The notes below the pieces were generated by a model that ran no database searches, was not told the origin of the DNA, and worked only from the letters and a program-made list of their open reading frames with translations. From Bacillota bacterium (lineage in GTDB: Bacteria; Bacillota; Clostridia; Christensenellales; CAG-138), in assembly GCA_023459335.1 (NCBI GenBank), contig JAEWUO010000017.1, positions 1-49,419 of the forward strand: DNA of 49,419 nt, written 5' to 3'. A program made the position numbers and the translations under genes. Numbering within the stretch: the first letter of the stretch is position 1; every line of letters begins with the position of its first letter. This document shows, piece by piece, positions 49,221 to 49,419 of this stretch.

Positions 49221-49419
49221 CGAAGAGGCTTACAAAGGCGTAAGCTTCTTTTTTTTACCCTCTTTCTCTGGAAAGCGGGCAAGGGATGTGCGAAGAGGTT
49301 TACAAAGAGTTGAGTTTCTTTTTTTTACCCTCTTTCTCTGGAAAGCGGGCAAGGGATGTACGAAGAAGCTTACAAAGGCGTAAGCTTCTTTTTTTTACCC
49401 TCTTTCTCGGGAAAGCGGG
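49221..49419 (+). repeat. 70-bp tandem repeat, each unit with a terminator-like hairpin
   Basis: Three units in a row (49221-49290, 49291-49360, 49361-49419, the last cut by the window end). Each has a hairpin region, a TTCTTTTTTTT tract and the shared part ACCCTCTTTCTC. The third unit has a perfect GAAGCTTAC/GTAAGCTTC stem, the first a bulged one, the second a weakened one. 49127-49220 shows nothing else. Confidence 0.85.

Noticed and set aside
49221..49419. CRISPR array
   Set aside because: Units are joined directly with no unique spacers, and no cas genes are present.

Overview
The window looks like a piece of a Clostridia-type Bacillota chromosome. GC is moderate to high in most genes. 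Supporting marks are the flotillin FloA with NfeD, an adenosylcobalamin-dependent ribonucleotide reductase with NrdR-type boxes, a glutathione peroxidase with an OhrR regulator, a GPH sugar symporter, several cytoplasmic glycoside-degrading enzymes, strong AGGAGG ribosome binding sites and many rho-independent terminators. The genus cannot be told from the sequence alone; a gut-type Oscillospirales or Christensenellales relative is a guess.

Layout. (1) 1-5442 is the right end of a siphovirus-type prophage: tail genes, a glycine-rich tail-tip protein, then an XhlA-like protein, an NlpC/P60-SH3b endolysin, a small membrane protein and a holin. (2) 5443-11379 is clearly AT-rich and differs from both flanks. 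It holds a membrane TPR-like protein, a PD-(D/E)XK/DUF4268 nuclease, an HNH endonuclease with a LAGLIDADG-like front half, an excisionase-type HTH regulator, and two DNA methyltransferases of different classes (amino-group and C5-cytosine). It ends at the 3' end of a tRNA-Leu(UAA), a typical phage attachment site, so I read it as prophage cargo carrying a restriction-modification system. (3) 11548-16298 (minus): chromate-transporter pair, PIG-V-like mannosyltransferase, unknown membrane protein, floA, nfeD. (4) 16570-22560 (minus): unknown anchored protein, MurG/MGDG-synthase-like glycosyltransferase, nrdJ, metallo-beta-lactamase-fold hydrolase, unknown protein. (5) 22778-26951 (plus): ModE-like regulator, dapF, GPH symporter with a large insertion, LCM-type methyltransferase. 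(6) 27006-30585: PIG-L deacetylase diverging from a GH20 hexosaminidase, nitroreductase and DUF2284 operon. (7) 30731-34345: gpx-ohrR, a GntR regulator, and a ferredoxin diverging from a Crp/Fnr regulator. (8) 34390-42597: hemolysin-III and radical SAM genes, then a gtrA-tetR-aminotransferase-FGGY kinase-class II aldolase cluster, and an ATC-hydrolase-like gene. (9) 42806-48559: lacI with a cytoplasmic GH9, and a PfkB kinase-deoC operon diverging from its likely GntR regulator. (10) 48851-49419: a small unknown protein and a 70-bp tandem repeat that runs off the window.

Several regulatory circuits can be read directly. One palindrome lies 41.5 bp upstream of the predicted starts of both the ferredoxin and crp/fnr promoters. 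Two NrdR-type boxes 32 bp apart flank the nrdJ promoter. An OhrR-type box covers the gpx -10. LacI- and GntR-type palindromes lie at the starts of the lacI-GH9 and pfkB-deoC operons. The most novel-looking item is the prophage-borne defence island, in particular the LAGLIDADG-like/HNH fusion nuclease.
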